Assembly: GCA_017380275.1 (NCBI GenBank)
Contig: JAFOEH010000233.1
Coordinates: 1-9,470 of the forward strand
Source of the DNA: Alistipes sp.
GTDB taxonomy: Bacteria > Bacteroidota > Bacteroidia > Bacteroidales > Rikenellaceae
Direction of reading: 5' to 3'
Length of the DNA: 9,470 nt
Position numbers and translations under genes: made by a program. This document shows positions 6,923 through 9,470 of this stretch, piece by piece. Under the pieces are notes generated by a model. The model made no database searches and was not told the DNA's origin. It saw only the letters and a program-made list of their open reading frames with translations. Each line of letters starts with the position of its first letter. The stretch's first letter is position 1.

Positions 6923-7782
6923 TGAAACGATTTTTTTCACTCTCGCTACTTCTGGCCGTCATAGCCTCGGTAGGTTGCAACAGACCTCGTGTCATCCCCG
7001 ACCAGGTGCTGGGCGATATCTTCCACGATGCGATGCTCATCAACGCCTACTACAACGTCAAGACCGACCAGAGCCCCGATTCGCTCAATATCTACGAGCC
7101 GGTCTTTGCCCGCTATGGCTATACGGCTGAGGATGTGCAATATACGGTCGATAATATCTCGCGCCGCAAGAATGCCCGTCTGGGCGACGTGGCCGAGCGA
7201 ATGATCTCGTCGCTTGACGAGCGTATGCAGTACCTTAACCACGAATCGGCCAAGCTCGACACCATCGAGAATGTCGCCTTCCGCCGCTATACACGTTCGC
7301 TTTTGAGCGACACCACAATCGTGGCCAAGTCGGCAGTCGACTCTGTTAAGCTGCGTCTCTACCTCTACAACATCCAGCCGGGTTACTACAAATTCACGAG
7401 CCTCTACTCGCTCGATTCGCTCGACAAGAGTTCGGGCCGCCGCTACCGCATCTACTTCGAGCGCGAGGATAGCACCCGCCGCGAGGTGTCGGAGGGTAGT
7501 CTTATGCGCCGCGCCGAGACCGAGATAAGGCAGAACCACCAGATACTCGACTCGGATGACGACGACATCCGTCGTCTGGTGATCGACTTCTACCACTTCG
7601 ACGACGATGTCGAGAAGAAGAAGCGCACCGTGCCGAAGATCACGATCCACGACGTGAGGGTAGAGTACACCCCGCCGCAGGAGTATTGTATGAAGCGCCT
7701 GCTGGACGAGCAGACCCATCTGCGCATCTTCTCCGATACACTCATCCACTCTATCGAGGCTTTGGCCCGCAAGAACGAATAA
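6919..7782 (+). CDS. DUF4296 domain lipoprotein
   Basis: A 287-aa lipoprotein with the signal MKRFFSLSLLLAVIASVGC, Cys20 being the lipidated residue. Residues about 25-108 match the DUF4296 pattern: VIPDQVLGDIFHDAMLINAYY, then a Y-x-PVFARYGYTAEDVQYT segment and a helical stretch. The function of this domain is not known. The C-terminal part (about 110-287) is charged, appears to mix strands and helices (YRIYFERED, RRLVIDFYHFDDD, KITIHDVRVEYTPP), and I recognise no family in it. The residues after the cysteine (NRPR) are basic, so surface export by an acidic signal is not expected. Two starts are possible: 6919 (MMK, overlapping the permease stop) and 6922 (MK). Coupling to the permease gene is likely. 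Confidence 0.85.
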   Translation: MMKRFFSLSLLLAVIASVGCNRPRVIPDQVLGDIFHDAMLINAYYNVKTDQSPDSLNIYEPVFARYGYTAEDVQYTVDNISRRKNARLGDVAERMISSLDERMQYLNHESAKLDTIENVAFRRYTRSLLSDTTIVAKSAVDSVKLRLYLYNIQPGYYKFTSLYSLDSLDKSSGRRYRIYFEREDSTRREVSEGSLMRRAETEIRQNHQILDSDDDDIRRLVIDFYHFDDDVEKKKRTVPKITIHDVRVEYTPPQEYCMKRLLDEQTHLRIFSDTLIHSIEALARKNE

Positions 7783-7793
7783 TCCGTAGGTTT

Positions 7794-8927
7794 ATGCGCT
7801 GCATTGCATCCCATTACCTCCTCGACCGAGGCCAGATCCTCGCCCGCCCCCTTCTGAAGCTTGATGATCGGGGCCGCATCCTCGCTGTCGAGCAGTGGGA
7901 GAGCCTCGATAGGCTCCACTCAACCGAGTTCTATGCCGGGGCACTCTGCGCAGGCTTTGTCAATGCCCATTGCCACATAGAGCTGAGCTACCTGCGTGGT
8001 GCTATTCCACGCGGTACGGGTTTCGGAGGCTTCGCACGCGCTATCGGGCAGGTGCGAGGCGGCTTCAGCGCCGAGGAGCGCACGCGAGCACTCGTTGCTG
8101 CCGATGCCCAGATGTGGCAGGAGGGCGTTGCTGCCGTAGCCGATATTGTCAATGGCTCGACCTCGTTCGAGATGAAGCTTAGCAGCCCCATCCGCTACCG
8201 CTCCTTTGCCGAACTCTTTGGCCTATGCTCCGATGTGGAGAGTGTCGAGGAGCTTTTGCAGCAGCCGCAGACCACCATCACTCCCCACTCCACCTACTCG
8301 CTTCAGGATGGCCCCTTCCGCCGTTCGGCCGCTATGGCCGACGGAGCGCCCCTCTCGATCCATTTTATGGAGTCGGAGGATGAGCAGGCACTATTTCGTG
8401 GCTCGGGCTCGCTCGCCGCGTGGTACGAGCGTATGGGGTGGCAGTGCGATTTTCTGCATTACGGCTCTCCCGCCCGCCGACTGACCGAGTCGCTTGAGCG
8501 CGAGCAGCGACTGTTGCTCATTCACGCCTGCTGTGTGGGTGAGGAGGAGTTGCAACTGCTTAACGATCACTTTATTAACCCGATAGCGTGGGTGCTGTGT
8601 CCCCGCTCCAACGATTATATCTCCTCGTTGCGACCCCCCGTTGCACTGCTTCGCTCTTCGGGCGCAATGATCTGCGTCGGCACCGACTCGTTGGCCTCTA
8701 ACGAGAGCCTCTCGATTGTCGAGGAGCTGAAGTGCTTTGCGGGCGTACCCCTGAAGGAGATCCTCGCGTGGGCCACTATCAATGGCGCCCGCGCCCTCGG
8801 CCTTGAGTCTGAGTTGGGTTCTGTGGAGGTGGGTAAGTGTCCCGGCATTGTGCTGTTGGAGGGACTCGATTTTAGCGGCTCGGAGCCGCAGCTGACGGCC
8901 TCGACTACCGCCCGCCGACTGATATAA
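7794..8927 (+). CDS. Amidohydrolase, aminohydrolase/deaminase type (TRZ/ATZ-like)
   Basis: A 377-aa cytosolic metal-dependent hydrolase. The metal and catalytic residues of the deaminase branch are visible: H59-C-H61 in GFVNAHCHIELSY, H165 in TPHSTYSL, H190 and E193 in SIHFMES, H244 in LLIHACC, and D298 in VGTDSLASN; CPRSN at 269-273 is also typical. The HxxE and GTDS pattern points to deamination of an amino-purine, pyrimidine or similar ring. Substrates for such proteins include cytosine, guanine, S-adenosylhomocysteine and aminodeoxyfutalosine (the futalosine menaquinone route). The sequence does not decide between them and the neighbours do not help. The start at 7794 is chosen over an in-frame ATG at 7686, which would overlap the previous gene by about 100 nt; 7794 leaves an 11-nt gap and a family-like first strand. 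Confidence 0.87.
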   Translation: MRCIASHYLLDRGQILARPLLKLDDRGRILAVEQWESLDRLHSTEFYAGALCAGFVNAHCHIELSYLRGAIPRGTGFGGFARAIGQVRGGFSAEERTRALVAADAQMWQEGVAAVADIVNGSTSFEMKLSSPIRYRSFAELFGLCSDVESVEELLQQPQTTITPHSTYSLQDGPFRRSAAMADGAPLSIHFMESEDEQALFRGSGSLAAWYERMGWQCDFLHYGSPARRLTESLEREQRLLLIHACCVGEEELQLLNDHFINPIAWVLCPRSNDYISSLRPPVALLRSSGAMICVGTDSLASNESLSIVEELKCFAGVPLKEILAWATINGARALGLESELGSVEVGKCPGIVLLEGLDFSGSEPQLTASTTARRLI

Positions 8928-8931
8928 ACCG

Positions 8932-9470
8932 ATGAATATGAAACGATTAATTATATTTCTGCTTCTCCTCCCGCTCTTTGTGGCGTGCAACAAGGACGAG
9001 GTCATCACGGCCGATCCCCTGCCCACCATCACGCTCGATTCGCCGACGGGAGTCTATTCCGTCAAGTGCGGCCAGAGCCTCACGCTCCGTCCTACGATCA
9101 ACTATGCCGACCGCGTGAGTTGGATTATGGATGGCACAACGCTCTCGACCTCACCCACCTACACATTCACTTCCGACAGCGAGGGTACATTCTACCTGCT
9201 TCTGCGTGCCGAGAACGCCACGGGCACGGCCGAGGAGGAGATGCGTATCGAGGTCTTGGCACTCGCGCCGCCTCGCATATCGTTTGCTGTCGATTCGAGC
9301 GGTGAGATGACGTTGCTTGTAGGGCAGGAATACACCTTCGAGCCTGTAATTGAGGGTGTTGAGACCGCTGCGCTCGAGTGGAAGCTCGATGGCACGGTGG
9401 TCGGTGATGAGCCTACCTACACCTGCTCGTTCGACTCCGCAGGCGACCATACGCTCTCGCTGCGTGCCGA
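8932..9470 (+). CDS. PKD-like domain lipoprotein (5' part only, cut by window end)
   Basis: The frame opens at 8932 (MNMKR; an alternative start is 8938, MKR) and runs without a stop to the window end, giving 179 codons. The signal peptide LIIFLLLLPLFVAC ends at Cys19. The next residues are N-K-D-E, a good match to the K-D/E-rich lipoprotein export signal of Bacteroidetes, so the protein is probably exposed on the cell surface. Two PKD/Ig-like repeats follow: about 30-107 and about 111 to the end. They share a W-x-x-DGT core (SWIMDGTTL, EWKLDGTVV), a PTYT segment and a later G-x-(F/H)-x-L-x-L-R-A strand. More repeats may lie beyond the edge. It starts 4 nt after the amidohydrolase stop, so it probably belongs to the same transcript. 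Function is unknown; adhesion or glycan binding would be guesses. Confidence 0.82.
   Translation, partial: MNMKRLIIFLLLLPLFVACNKDEVITADPLPTITLDSPTGVYSVKCGQSLTLRPTINYADRVSWIMDGTTLSTSPTYTFTSDSEGTFYLLLRAENATGTAEEEMRIEVLALAPPRISFAVDSSGEMTLLVGQEYTFEPVIEGVETAALEWKLDGTVVGDEPTYTCSFDSAGDHTLSLRA

Noticed and set aside
1..9470. A mobile element, CRISPR array, tRNA, rRNA or defence system
   Set aside because: No transposase, integrase, spaced direct repeats, tRNA cloverleaf or defence-type domain was seen; the content is housekeeping and envelope genes.

Overview
The window looks like a chromosomal housekeeping region of a Bacteroidales bacterium with fairly high GC, most like Alistipes (Rikenellaceae). 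Three things suggest this: a clamp-loader delta' subunit without the Walker A lysine, several lipoproteins of Bacteroidetes type (an SbsA-like Ig protein with a C-x5-PTGGPRD start and a DUF4296 protein), and A-rich leaders in place of strong Shine-Dalgarno sites. The genus is inferred from sequence style, not from a search.

Layout: bases 1-141 are a non-coding leader with two exact inverted repeats, an 11-bp pair with arms 52 nt apart and an 11-bp/5-nt-loop hairpin. Nine genes follow, all on the + strand and nearly without gaps: holB (delta' of DNA polymerase III), folK (HPPK), a small unrecognised lipoprotein, a 702-aa Ig-like lipoprotein with a Gly/Met-rich tail, an outer-membrane beta-barrel protein, rbfA, a LolC/E-type FtsX-like permease, a DUF4296 lipoprotein, a deaminase-type amidohydrolase, and then the 5' part of a PKD-like lipoprotein cut by the window edge (ten coding features counting this partial one). 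Three junctions are 4-nt ATGA start/stop overlaps, and most others are gaps of 4-24 nt. The only sizeable internal gap (about 60 nt) lies before rbfA.

The genes fall into two themes. One is core metabolism and information processing: replication, folate, ribosome maturation and a deaminase. The other is the cell envelope: four lipoproteins, one outer-membrane barrel and one lipoprotein-release-type permease. The arrangement suggests one or two long co-transcribed units. I see no mobile element, tRNA, rRNA, CRISPR array or defence system, and I do not see convincing evidence of a new multi-gene system. The points most worth a second look are the inverted-repeat leader, the unknown lipoproteins (one with a surface-export-like signal), and the substrate of the amidohydrolase.
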